From assembly GCA_031268405.1 (NCBI GenBank), contig JAIRXF010000017.1:1-64000 (forward strand): a DNA stretch of 64,000 bases. Reading direction: 5' to 3'. The notes under the pieces are model-generated. The model was not told the origin of the DNA. It saw only the letters and a list, made by a program, of their open reading frames with translations, and searched no databases. Source of the DNA: Oscillospiraceae bacterium. GTDB lineage: Bacteria > Bacillota > Clostridia > Oscillospirales > Acutalibacteraceae. Of this stretch, positions 37,757 to 46,006 are shown in pieces. Position 1 is the stretch's first letter. The number at the start of each line of letters is the position of its first letter. Position numbers and translations under genes: made by a program.

Positions 37757-38845
37757 TCAATTTCTATGTTCTGAGTACCTCCTTGAATCGGTTTTATAAA
37801 AGAGTTTTACCATTTTTTCAAGATTTTTGGGTTGACCCATGTCTTGCCACAAATCTTCTAAAATTCTATACACGCCCACTTTTTTGTTTGAATCAATACA
37901 TTTTTTTATTACATCTGTGATGTCTATAGGTTCATTTTTTGTTATAAAATCTAAAAATTCTGGCTCTATTACATAAAATCCAGTGTTTGTAACGAAAGGT
38001 ATGTTGGGCTTTTCTTCTATACTTCTCACATTGTTTTTTTCGTCAATTTTTATTATGCCATAAGGAAGGTTTATATTTTTTTTCACACAAACGAGAGTTA
38101 TCATATTTTGTTGTTTTTTGTGATAATCGTAAATTTCAATATAACTTTCATCTATAGTAATGTCGCAATTCGTTATAAAAAAAGTTTTATCTACAACGGA
38201 TTCAAGAAGTTTTAATCCACCTCCAGTTCCAAGTGGTTCGGCTTCTTCTATGAATTTGATTTTATAATTACTGTTAAGTTCGCTGAAATAAGCTTTAATT
38301 AAATTTTTTTTATGGTTAATAATCATATAAAAGTTATCGTAATTAAATTCTCTAAAATTTTCTATTATTCTTTCTGTGATCGTATAATTTCCTATTGGAA
38401 TAAGGGGTTTTGGCAGAATATTTGAATAATTTTTTAGACGAGATCCTTTTCCTCCCGCCATTATTATCACCGGAGTATCTGATTTTGCCAGGGCGGGAAT
38501 GCTTTCAAATTTTAAAATTTTATCTATTAATGCAATGGATATTAAATCATGGTTTTCATCCAAAACTGGTAGGCAGTTTATTTTAGATTTTAAGATTATT
38601 TCTTTAGATTTTAAAATTTCATGTTTTTTTATATACATAAAATTGTAATTTGCAATTCTGGATGCGGCAATTGAAAGATTATTTGATTTTAATAAATAGC
38701 GCCTAATATCGCCATCAGTTAAACTTGCTTTTACTCTATTTTTAAAATCTTTTAAAAAAACAATACCGTGAGTATTCAAATTAATGGCCCTCATTGCTTT
38801 GGTAAGATCTTCGTTTTCTGGTATCAAAAAATCTGTTTTTTTCAC
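37757..38845 (-). CDS. CBS-domain sugar nucleotidyltransferase (PtmE-like)
   Basis: 362 residues. Two CBS motifs fill about residues 1-115 ('SLTDGDIRRYLL', 'CLPVLDENHDLISI'). A nucleotidyltransferase domain follows with the G-rich loop 'MAGGKGSRLKNYSNILPKPL' (about 129-148), 'EPLGTGGGLKLLES' and the metal site 'TNCDITID'. The fusion matches PtmE-type enzymes, which activate glucosamine 1-phosphate with GTP in legionaminic acid synthesis; related CBS-NTases occur in other surface-sugar pathways. The true sugar and nucleotide are unknown. GTG start after AAGGAG. It is transcribed with the downstream FemAB-like gene. Confidence 0.85.
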   Translation of the reverse strand: MKKTDFLIPENEDLTKAMRAINLNTHGIVFLKDFKNRVKASLTDGDIRRYLLKSNNLSIAASRIANYNFMYIKKHEILKSKEIILKSKINCLPVLDENHDLISIALIDKILKFESIPALAKSDTPVIIMAGGKGSRLKNYSNILPKPLIPIGNYTITERIIENFREFNYDNFYMIINHKKNLIKAYFSELNSNYKIKFIEEAEPLGTGGGLKLLESVVDKTFFITNCDITIDESYIEIYDYHKKQQNMITLVCVKKNINLPYGIIKIDEKNNVRSIEEKPNIPFVTNTGFYVIEPEFLDFITKNEPIDITDVIKKCIDSNKKVGVYRILEDLWQDMGQPKNLEKMVKLFYKTDSRRYSEHRN

Positions 38846-38894
38846 AGTTACTCCTTCTTTGTCCGATTGTATTTTGGTTTTTAATATGTGATTT

Positions 38895-40106
38895 TTAATC
38901 TGTGGGGCAAATGTAATTAAGTTTTTCTATAATTTTTCCCTTTTTTAAAAAAATTCTTGTAACTCGTTTACCTATCACGCAAATAAGTTCATAATTTATC
39001 CTATTGGAAAGGAAAGCAAGTTCATTAATATCAATTTTTTCGTCATTGTCCTGCCCAAAAATTGTAACAATGGAATTTATTGTTACACCGGGAATGTTGC
39101 TGATATCTAGAATGAGCTGGTCCATGCAAACCGCACCCACAATTGGCGCTTTTTTGCCACATACCATCATCTTTGCTTTGCTAGAAAGAATTCTTGGGTA
39201 CCCATCTGCGTATCCAACGGGAACTACCGCCACGACAGTTTCTTGCTTTGCATAGAAAGTTCTGTTATAGCTCACCGCGGAATTTGGCTTTATTTTTTTT
39301 ATTTGAGAAATAGTTGTTTTCCATTGCATTGCGGGGTGTAATTGTGTATGAGTTTTTATTTTATTAGAAGGCAAAAGACCATAAAGTATTATTCCGGCGC
39401 GAACCATATCCATATTCATGTGCGGATAATTAAGAATAGCACCGCTATTGCTGCAATGATTTAGCTTAAATTCAATGCCGTGATCTCTTAATTTTTTTAT
39501 AGCACTTTTAAAATTATTAAATTGCCATGCGGTGTAATCGTCTGGATTTTTTGAATTGTCGGATTCTGAAAAATGAGTAAACAATCCTTTGGCAATCAGA
39601 TGTTTTAAATTGAATATTTCTCGAATTTCATTTATCGTGCATTCGTCTTCACTTTCATCTTGATAAACAAGCCCCATTCTATTCATGCCCGTGTCGAGTT
39701 TTATGTGAATATTTATATTAAAATCAAGGTACGATGCCTTTTGGGAGAGCTCTTTTGCATATTCTAGCGATGCAACCGTTTGAGTTATTGAATACAACGC
39801 AAGTTTGTTAACCATGTTAGGTTGAGTGTGTCCGAGCACAAGTATTGGCAAGTAGACTCCGTTTTTTCTTATTTGTATAGCTTCTTCAAGGTTAGAAACG
39901 GCCAACCAATCGGCTCCAAGATTCTGATAAAGTCGCGAGAGAAAACCAGCGCCGTGGCCATACGCATCTGCTTTTACAACACACATTATCTTGCTGTTTT
40001 TATTTACGATATTTCTAACATTTCTGTAATTTTTTTCTAATGCATCAGAGTTTATTTCTATCCATGTTCTCTTAAGAAAACTTTCCAAAATTTCCTCCTG
40101 ACTCAT
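38895..40106 (-). CDS. alr: Alanine racemase
   Basis: 403 residues, PLP fold type III. The cofactor lysine is in 'CVVKADAYGHG' (about 44). 'LDTGMNRMGL', 'THFSESD' and 'NSGAILNYPHMNMDMVRAGIILYGL' follow. The second catalytic Tyr lies in 'VSYNRTFYA' (about 278), and the C-terminal barrel has 'VPVGYADGYPR' and 'GAVCMDQLILDIS'. It makes D-alanine for peptidoglycan. ATG start after GGGA. The gene lies 49 bases upstream of the CBS-nucleotidyltransferase gene and may be co-transcribed with it. Confidence 0.96.
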   Translation of the reverse strand: MSQEEILESFLKRTWIEINSDALEKNYRNVRNIVNKNSKIMCVVKADAYGHGAGFLSRLYQNLGADWLAVSNLEEAIQIRKNGVYLPILVLGHTQPNMVNKLALYSITQTVASLEYAKELSQKASYLDFNINIHIKLDTGMNRMGLVYQDESEDECTINEIREIFNLKHLIAKGLFTHFSESDNSKNPDDYTAWQFNNFKSAIKKLRDHGIEFKLNHCSNSGAILNYPHMNMDMVRAGIILYGLLPSNKIKTHTQLHPAMQWKTTISQIKKIKPNSAVSYNRTFYAKQETVVAVVPVGYADGYPRILSSKAKMMVCGKKAPIVGAVCMDQLILDISNIPGVTINSIVTIFGQDNDEKIDINELAFLSNRINYELICVIGKRVTRIFLKKGKIIEKLNYICPTD

Positions 40107-40340
40107 AATATCCCACTTACGCTATTGTACTACAAAAAAAATAATTGTAAAATATTTTGACGAGTGTTAAAATTTACGGGTGAGAGATAATTTTAACTTT
40201 GTTGTACCGTGCAACTGCGCTGAATAAAGATTATTATGTATTTTTTATTGTTTGAAGTTTTGTTTAAATGATTACTACCGTGTGCTGTGACAATTTTAAT
40301 GGGAGTACTTGCTTCTTCTGATAAAGGGTGGTGAGGATTT

Positions 40341-41408
40341 GTGGGCAAAAAAATAAATACCGAGTATCTGTTTTTACTTTTTACTTTGGTTGTAACCATC
40401 ACGGGGGTTGTTGTTTTATTTTCCGCTTTTCTTGATCACGATGACAAAATATATGATTCTGCGAGCGAAATTATGGGGGTAAAAATTCAACAAACTGTTT
40501 ACGGAGATAGCGCACAAAAAGCTTCGAGAGCGGCGGAAAAGCAGATTAATCTACTTTTTTCTCAAGTTTCTTGGCGCAATGATGATTCTCAAGTCAAAAA
40601 AATAAATGATGAGTCAGAAAATGAATGGATCAGCACAAGCCCTGGAATTTTGAGTATATTAATTAAAAGTCTAAATGTAGCTCAAGACAGCGAGGGTGCT
40701 TTCGACCCCACGATTTTACCACTTTCTGTTGTTTGGCATTTTTATTTGGAAAAAAAGAGTACCCCTAGTATCGAAGAGATTAACGAGGGTTTAAAATACG
40801 TTAATTATAAGTACCTTAAAGTAAACAAGGAGGTGTTAAAGGCTAGACTTTTTAACGAGAAGTCGCGCCTAGATTTAGATTCTGTTACAGACGGAGCAGC
40901 TTGTAGTGTTGCCATAAAGCAATATCAAGAAAATGGAGCCCCCGCGGGAATTATTCGCGTGGGTAACAGTGTGGGAGTTTATGGTAACAAGAAAGATAAT
41001 GGACCTTTTAGGGTTAATATTTTGCATCCATTCAAGAGAAGTGAGGGTGTGAATTTTGGCTTTTTAGAAGTGAAAAATACCTGCGTTTCCACTGTTGGTT
41101 TTGGCGAAAATAGCTTTTATCAAGATGGTAAATTTTTCCATGAAATTATAAACCCGCTTACTGGATTTCCTGTTGACAACGATCTCGTTTCCGTTACGGT
41201 TGTTCATTATGACGGTGTAATTGCAAGTGCGTTGGCTAGAGCTTGTTTTGTTCTAGGAAAAGACAAAGGAATTTTACTTTTGGATAAGTACGAAGCGGGC
41301 GGAGTTTTTATTGATGGGCAGAAAAATGTATTTACAACGGAAAACACCAAAGAAACTTTGGACATTGTAAACATTGGTGGACCTGATGGTTTTAATGTTA
41401 AGCATTAG
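40341..41408 (+). CDS. Divergent ApbE-like (FAD:protein FMN transferase family) membrane protein
   Basis: 355 residues. One N-terminal helix (about 9-31) anchors an ApbE-like domain: 'FDPTILPLSVVW' (about 118-129), 'GIIRVGNSVGVYG', and 'FHEIINPLTGFPV' matching the 'HIIDPxTGxP' signature. Two hallmarks are altered. Where ApbE has 'DxGGIAKG' there is 'DLDSVTDGAAC' (about 178-188), and where it has 'ADALST' (Asp binding Mg) there is 'ASALAR' (about 295-300). Flavin transfer is therefore doubtful; a scaffold or changed specificity is possible. GTG start after GGTGAGGA. No Rnf/Nqr or other flavinylation target is nearby. Confidence 0.75.
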   Translation: MGKKINTEYLFLLFTLVVTITGVVVLFSAFLDHDDKIYDSASEIMGVKIQQTVYGDSAQKASRAAEKQINLLFSQVSWRNDDSQVKKINDESENEWISTSPGILSILIKSLNVAQDSEGAFDPTILPLSVVWHFYLEKKSTPSIEEINEGLKYVNYKYLKVNKEVLKARLFNEKSRLDLDSVTDGAACSVAIKQYQENGAPAGIIRVGNSVGVYGNKKDNGPFRVNILHPFKRSEGVNFGFLEVKNTCVSTVGFGENSFYQDGKFFHEIINPLTGFPVDNDLVSVTVVHYDGVIASALARACFVLGKDKGILLLDKYEAGGVFIDGQKNVFTTENTKETLDIVNIGGPDGFNVKH

Positions 41409-41531
41409 CGAGATTGAATTGCAAAAATTTGAAATGATTTGTGTGGGTGATGGCTTATTGAGGATTTGAAAATTTTACTGGATTATGCAAAGATATAGCC
41501 GAATGGATTTTAGAAAGGGAAGTGGGCCGTT

Positions 41532-42965
41532 ATGGTGGAAATTGGAGAAAATTCAGAATTTGATAAATTGAAAAATAATTTGCTTCGCGACTCTAAACAT
41601 GGAAGCAAAATTATGGATGAGAAACAGCTTGAAAATATTGATGTTTTTTGTCAAGAATATAAACATTTTTTGGATAAGGGAAAAACAGAAAGAGAAGTGG
41701 TGAAGGAATCACTCGTTTTATCGGAGAAGTTTGGATTTAAAAAATTTGATCACAACATTAATTATAAGGCTGGGGATAAAATTTATCACGTTAACAAAAA
41801 TAAAGACATTGTTTTTGCAGTTATTGGAAAGAATAAGACGAAAAATGGTGTGAAAGTAGCTGTTGCACACATTGATTCTCCAAGACTCGACCTAAAGCCC
41901 AATCCTATTTATGAACTAAATGATATAGCATTATTTAAGACTCATTATTATGGTGGGATAAAGAAATATCAATGGTTTGCGATACCATTAGCTCTTCATG
42001 GTACTGTGTTCAAAAAAAATGGGGAAAGCGTAGATATTTGTATTGGAGAGAGCGAAGAAGACCCTCAATTTTGCGTGAGTGATTTATTGCCGCATCTTGG
42101 AAGAGAACGCATGAAAAAGTCGATTTCAGAGGTGTTTTTAGGAGAAGATCTCAACATTTTAGTTGGGAGTCGTTTATTGGCTTCTGAAAAAGGTGTTGTT
42201 GGTTCTAAAAATGAAATTGGACTCGTTAAATTAAATATTTTAAAAATTTTAAACGAAAATTATGGAATCACAGAAACCGATTTTTTATCGGCAGAATTAG
42301 AGGTTGTGCCGGCGTTTAAAGCTAGAGATTTGGGATTTGACAGAAGTATGATAGGAGCTTATGGTCACGATGATAGAGTATGTGCTTACGTTTCGTTGAT
42401 GGGTATTTTGAATTGCGAAGACGTAGAAGATACCGTTATAACTGTTTTAGTTGATAAAGAAGAGGTTGGTAGCGGGGGAAATACCGGTATGAATTCATCG
42501 TTTTTTAGATACTTTATAGAAGATTTGGCGAAGCAAGACGGAGTAGAAGCAAGACATGTTCTTTCTAATTCAAAATGTTTTTCAATGGACGTGAATGCGG
42601 CTTTTGATCCAAATTTTCCCTCATATTATGAAATAAACAATAGTTGCCATTTGAACCGAGGGGTTGTGGTCACCAAATATACAGGAACGGGTGGTAAAAG
42701 TGGTAGTTCCGATGCTTCTGCCGAATTTATGGCTCAAGTTAGATGTTTGCTTGATAAAAATAATGTGATTTGGCAAACGGGAGAATTGGGCAAGGTTGAT
42801 GGCGGCGGCGGCGGCACGGTTGCCAAATTTGTTGCGAATCTAAACCTAGAAGTTGTAGATGTTGGAGTTCCCGTTCTTTCTATGCATTCTCCTTTTGAGA
42901 TTGTTTCAAAAATAGATGTTTACTCAGCGTTTTTAGCCTCGAAAGCCTTTTTTAAAAACTTCTAA
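41532..42965 (+). CDS. M18 family aminopeptidase
   Basis: 477 residues with the dinuclear zinc ligands of M18 (aspartyl/leucyl aminopeptidase, ApeA/LapA type): His in 'AHIDSPRLDLKP' (about 112), Asp in 'YGHDDR' (about 278), the Glu pair in 'DKEEVGSGGNTGM' (about 309), Asp in 'SMDVNAAFDP' (about 351) and His in 'SMHSPFE' (about 451). It is a cytosolic, multimeric exopeptidase used for peptide recycling. ATG start after AAGGGAAG. It is not linked functionally to its neighbours. Confidence 0.93.
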   Translation: MVEIGENSEFDKLKNNLLRDSKHGSKIMDEKQLENIDVFCQEYKHFLDKGKTEREVVKESLVLSEKFGFKKFDHNINYKAGDKIYHVNKNKDIVFAVIGKNKTKNGVKVAVAHIDSPRLDLKPNPIYELNDIALFKTHYYGGIKKYQWFAIPLALHGTVFKKNGESVDICIGESEEDPQFCVSDLLPHLGRERMKKSISEVFLGEDLNILVGSRLLASEKGVVGSKNEIGLVKLNILKILNENYGITETDFLSAELEVVPAFKARDLGFDRSMIGAYGHDDRVCAYVSLMGILNCEDVEDTVITVLVDKEEVGSGGNTGMNSSFFRYFIEDLAKQDGVEARHVLSNSKCFSMDVNAAFDPNFPSYYEINNSCHLNRGVVVTKYTGTGGKSGSSDASAEFMAQVRCLLDKNNVIWQTGELGKVDGGGGGTVAKFVANLNLEVVDVGVPVLSMHSPFEIVSKIDVYSAFLASKAFFKNF

Positions 42966-43222
42966 AATTGCCAACAACTTTATCGGTTGAATTCGATACA
43001 AAAATAGGACGTTTGAATTTTTTTGCATATAAATATTTATATTACAGGTAGTTTTTATTAAATTTTTGTTGGAGTGGGTAGTGAATTACGAATCACGTTG
43101 ATAAGAGCTACCCAGAGGTTTTTTGGCTTGATTACTTTTAAATGCTGCGTTGACAAGTTTTTATATTTTATTGTACAATCATTTAATATTAATTTTATTG
43201 CAGACGATTAAATTTTGTGTTT

Positions 43223-43309
43223 GCGAGAGTGCTGGAATCGGCAGACAGGCACGCTTGAGGGGCGTGTGGAGAATTCTTCGTATGGGTTCAAGTCCCATCT
43301 CTCGCACCA
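43223..43309 (+). tRNA. tRNA-Leu (GAG)
   Basis: Class II tRNA with a long variable arm. Acceptor GCGAGAG/CTCTCGC, D-loop TGGAATCGGCAGACA, anticodon stem CACGC/GCGTG around TTGAGGG (anticodon GAG), variable arm, T arm GGGTTCAAGTCCC, discriminator A and encoded CCA. It lies just upstream of the accessory cluster that begins at 43831. Confidence 0.96.
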
Positions 43310-43830
43310 GAATCAACACCAATATGATATTGACTTCCCATAAAACTGAAGTAGCCTTCCATTTTAGCAAAAAAATGTTTTATATTTTTAATCAGCCCAG
43401 TTTCTAGCTGCTTTTTGGAGTGTTCGTTTCCGATTTCCACGAAATTAAAAACGCACCATCTTTAGCTGCGGATTCTGATTGGTTCTTGTATTTTTCCGAT
43501 AAAGTTAAATCAAAATTTGTTTAATTCAACAAAAATTTTTGGTATGATTTATTTTCTGGGTGATATTAAAACAGTTTTAATACAATTGAATTTTTTTGGT
43601 CATTTTTATATAAAATTCGTGTTCTAAATCACCATTTTTTGCAAAAATTTCTTAATTGTGGAACAATTAGATTATTCAATGTTGGGTTTGTTCACAATCC
43701 ATATTTATAAAAAAATAAAATTAAAAATACAATCTTCAATGAAAGTTTGCAATAAAAACTAAAATGCGTAGTTTCGCAGATTGAAAGGGTTATACTGATG
43801 GTTTAAAACAAAGAAGAGAAGGGATTTTTT
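43310..43830. other. Upstream region of the radical-SAM/ATP-grasp cluster
   Basis: 521 very AT-rich bases between tRNA-Leu and the first cluster gene. A -10-like TATACT sits at 43791-43796 without a clear -35. A GTG frame of about 34 codons at 43658 has no ribosome binding site. I find no convincing precursor peptide and no repeat of the tRNA-Leu 3' end. Confidence 0.5.
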
Positions 43831-44742
43831 ATGGTTTGCTGCGAAAAATTCACATTTGATAAGATGGTGCGTAAACTGTCAATGGTAAAATCCCAAAATA
43901 TAGATTCGTATCTTTTATCAGCAATATATTATTGTTTGACGGGCCGAAAAGGAACATGGGTTTACCTTAACAAAAGCAGCTTTGTTGTTGTTATTAAACA
44001 CCCCAATATCAGTAAATCTTTAATAATATTCCCTGAGGTTTGTGACAGTTCAGATTTCTCATTAACAACAGAAATAATTCAAGAAATTAACAATGGAGAA
44101 AATGAAATTTATCTTTGCAGATATACTGATTTGGACTTTGTTAAATTAAATTCTCAATTAACTGGCAATTTAGTGTTTAAAAGGATTATAGAAGAGACTT
44201 TAGATTGGAAATATCCCTTGCGCATACTTGATACAAAAATTGTATCTGAATTAGCAGGTCGCCGCTTCATGAAAATTCGCAATATGTGTGTAAGGGCGGG
44301 TAAAGAAGTAGACATAATTCCTATCGAAGGGAAAAATCAGTTAAATTCAATGAGATCGGTTTTGAAACTTTGGGAAGAAAAATTTGTATCGACGGGCAAA
44401 GAAATTGAAGACACATTTGGTTTTTATAATGAACTTTTTAGTTTACTGGAAGAAGAATTTGAAGTAAGCGGCTTGTGTTTTATAAAACAAGGACAACCTA
44501 TGGGTTTTACTATTTGGGATGTTTCTTGCAACAATGTAGCAAATTTGTTTGTAAACCTATCCAACCCAACAACAAGAGGGGCATCTGATTTTCAATTGGT
44601 TAATACCTGTAGATATCTTCAAAAACAAGGCATACAATTGTTAAATACCGGAGGTTCCGAAACAGATAGTTTGGATTTCTTCAAAAATAAGTACAAACCT
44701 GCTATTAGTCATGAGGTTTTTACCTATAAGTTAGTAAACTAA
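43831..44742 (+). CDS. DUF2156/GNAT-like acyl- or aminoacyltransferase
   Basis: 303 residues resembling the DUF2156 (LPG_synthase_C, PF09924) fold. The middle 'LAGRRFMKIRNMCVRAGKEV' (about 147-166) matches the 'G..f.klR..i' motif. The last third has 'GFTIWDVSCNNVANLFVN' and 'LLNTGGSETDSLDFFKNKYKP', like the C-terminal GNAT lobe. In MprF this fold transfers lysine or alanine from tRNA to a lipid; free-standing members act on other acceptors. It has no membrane helix, so it is cytosolic. ATG after GAGAAGGG. It opens a run of seven genes and is 15 bases from the first radical-SAM gene. Confidence 0.7.
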   Translation: MVCCEKFTFDKMVRKLSMVKSQNIDSYLLSAIYYCLTGRKGTWVYLNKSSFVVVIKHPNISKSLIIFPEVCDSSDFSLTTEIIQEINNGENEIYLCRYTDLDFVKLNSQLTGNLVFKRIIEETLDWKYPLRILDTKIVSELAGRRFMKIRNMCVRAGKEVDIIPIEGKNQLNSMRSVLKLWEEKFVSTGKEIEDTFGFYNELFSLLEEEFEVSGLCFIKQGQPMGFTIWDVSCNNVANLFVNLSNPTTRGASDFQLVNTCRYLQKQGIQLLNTGGSETDSLDFFKNKYKPAISHEVFTYKLVN

Positions 44743-44757
44743 GATGGAGGAAAACAA

Positions 44758-45948
44758 ATGGGTGAGTTTGAAAGTGCGCTAAATCTTTTTGAGAATAAAA
44801 TTAAATCTTTGCGTACCAAAGTTCCGTTGAAAACATTTAATAAAAACAAACTTGCGAAGCTAGAAATAAACAAGTTTTATTTCGAAGATAAAGAAGTTGA
44901 CAGAGTTATGGTTGTGTTGCGAGCAGCTGGTTGTGAACACTACAAGAAAACCGGCGGTTGTTCGATGTGCTCGCATTTTAACGGAACTATTTTAGATGGC
45001 TCAATATCTAATGAAAACTATATTAGTCAATGGAATTCCGTAATAGATGGTTCTTGTTTAGAAAAACCAATTGAAAATTTTAATTTGGATAATTACCCTA
45101 TAGTTTGTCTTTACAATTTGGGAAGTTTATTAAACCGAAATGAAATAGCAATAGGTGCTGTTAAGTATATTTTTTTAAGTCTTAATAAATTCAAGAAAAT
45201 AAGAAAAGTTATTATTGAATCTCGCGTGGAGTACGTGAACAGGGAAATTCTTGCCGCAATAAACGAGTACTATGATGGGTTGGTAGAAGTAGGGGTAGGC
45301 GTCGAATCAACCGACAAAACAATTCGCCAACTTTGCCACCATAAAGGGCTGGAAGATCTTGAGATTGTGAAAAAAGCGGTTGATATTTTGCATGAATTTG
45401 GTTACAAAGCACTAGCTTATGTGAATTTTAAACCTTGCTTCTTAACTGAGCAAGAATCGATTAACGATGCAATAAAAACCGGCGTTGATTGTTTTAACCT
45501 TGGATTTGATGCTATATCTATTGAACCTACGTCATTGCAAGAATACTCGCTTGTCAGCTTTCTTAATACTATTGGTTATTATAGAGTTCCGTGGCTATGG
45601 AGCTTGCAAAATATCGTTAAAGGTATATATGACAAAACAAAAAAACAAAAATTAGATATTCGGCTCGGTGGATATTTTGACGAGCAAGTTTTAAGCGGTA
45701 GTCAGGGTGAAGGTTTCGTAGGAAGGAATGAAATTTTTCCGTATCAGAATTCAGCGAATTGCAAAAATTGCTCGCCCGAATTTATTGAAAACATTAAAAG
45801 ATTTAATGTTACTTATAACATAAATGATTTATGTAATATTAATAAATGCGAAACATGTTACAAAGATTGGGAAGATGCTTGTAAGGTAAAAGACAGGCGA
45901 AGTATTTCTCAGAGAGCTCTTGATATATTGGGAAATTCTGACAATTAA
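44758..45948 (+). CDS. Radical SAM protein, RaSEA/Elp3-like, with extra C-terminal cysteines
   Basis: 396 residues. The Fe-S motif is C59-x8-C68-x2-C71 ('GCEHYKKTGGCSMC'), not the usual CxxxCxxC. A long first spacing followed by 'GGCxMC' is typical of the Elp3-like/RaSEA group (archaeosine synthase subunit, TIGR01210). 'YNLGSLLN', 'VIIESRVEYV' and 'VEVGVGVESTD' follow, as in the TIM barrel of that group. Six more cysteines near the end (335, 338, 359, 364, 367, 375) could hold a second cluster or zinc. RaSEA acts on lysine-modified tRNA in archaea; tRNA is not necessarily the substrate here. ATG after GGAGG. Confidence 0.75.
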   Translation: MGEFESALNLFENKIKSLRTKVPLKTFNKNKLAKLEINKFYFEDKEVDRVMVVLRAAGCEHYKKTGGCSMCSHFNGTILDGSISNENYISQWNSVIDGSCLEKPIENFNLDNYPIVCLYNLGSLLNRNEIAIGAVKYIFLSLNKFKKIRKVIIESRVEYVNREILAAINEYYDGLVEVGVGVESTDKTIRQLCHHKGLEDLEIVKKAVDILHEFGYKALAYVNFKPCFLTEQESINDAIKTGVDCFNLGFDAISIEPTSLQEYSLVSFLNTIGYYRVPWLWSLQNIVKGIYDKTKKQKLDIRLGGYFDEQVLSGSQGEGFVGRNEIFPYQNSANCKNCSPEFIENIKRFNVTYNINDLCNINKCETCYKDWEDACKVKDRRSISQRALDILGNSDN

Positions 45949-46006
45949 AAAGAGGAACAAATTTATACCCGCTAACTCGCTGCACTTTAATAAAGGAGTA
46001 AAACAA

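Noticed and set aside
43658..43762. Short GTG frame upstream of the radical-SAM cluster as a RiPP precursor
   Set aside because: No binding site, no core-like pattern or repeats; the cluster exporter also lacks a leader peptidase domain.
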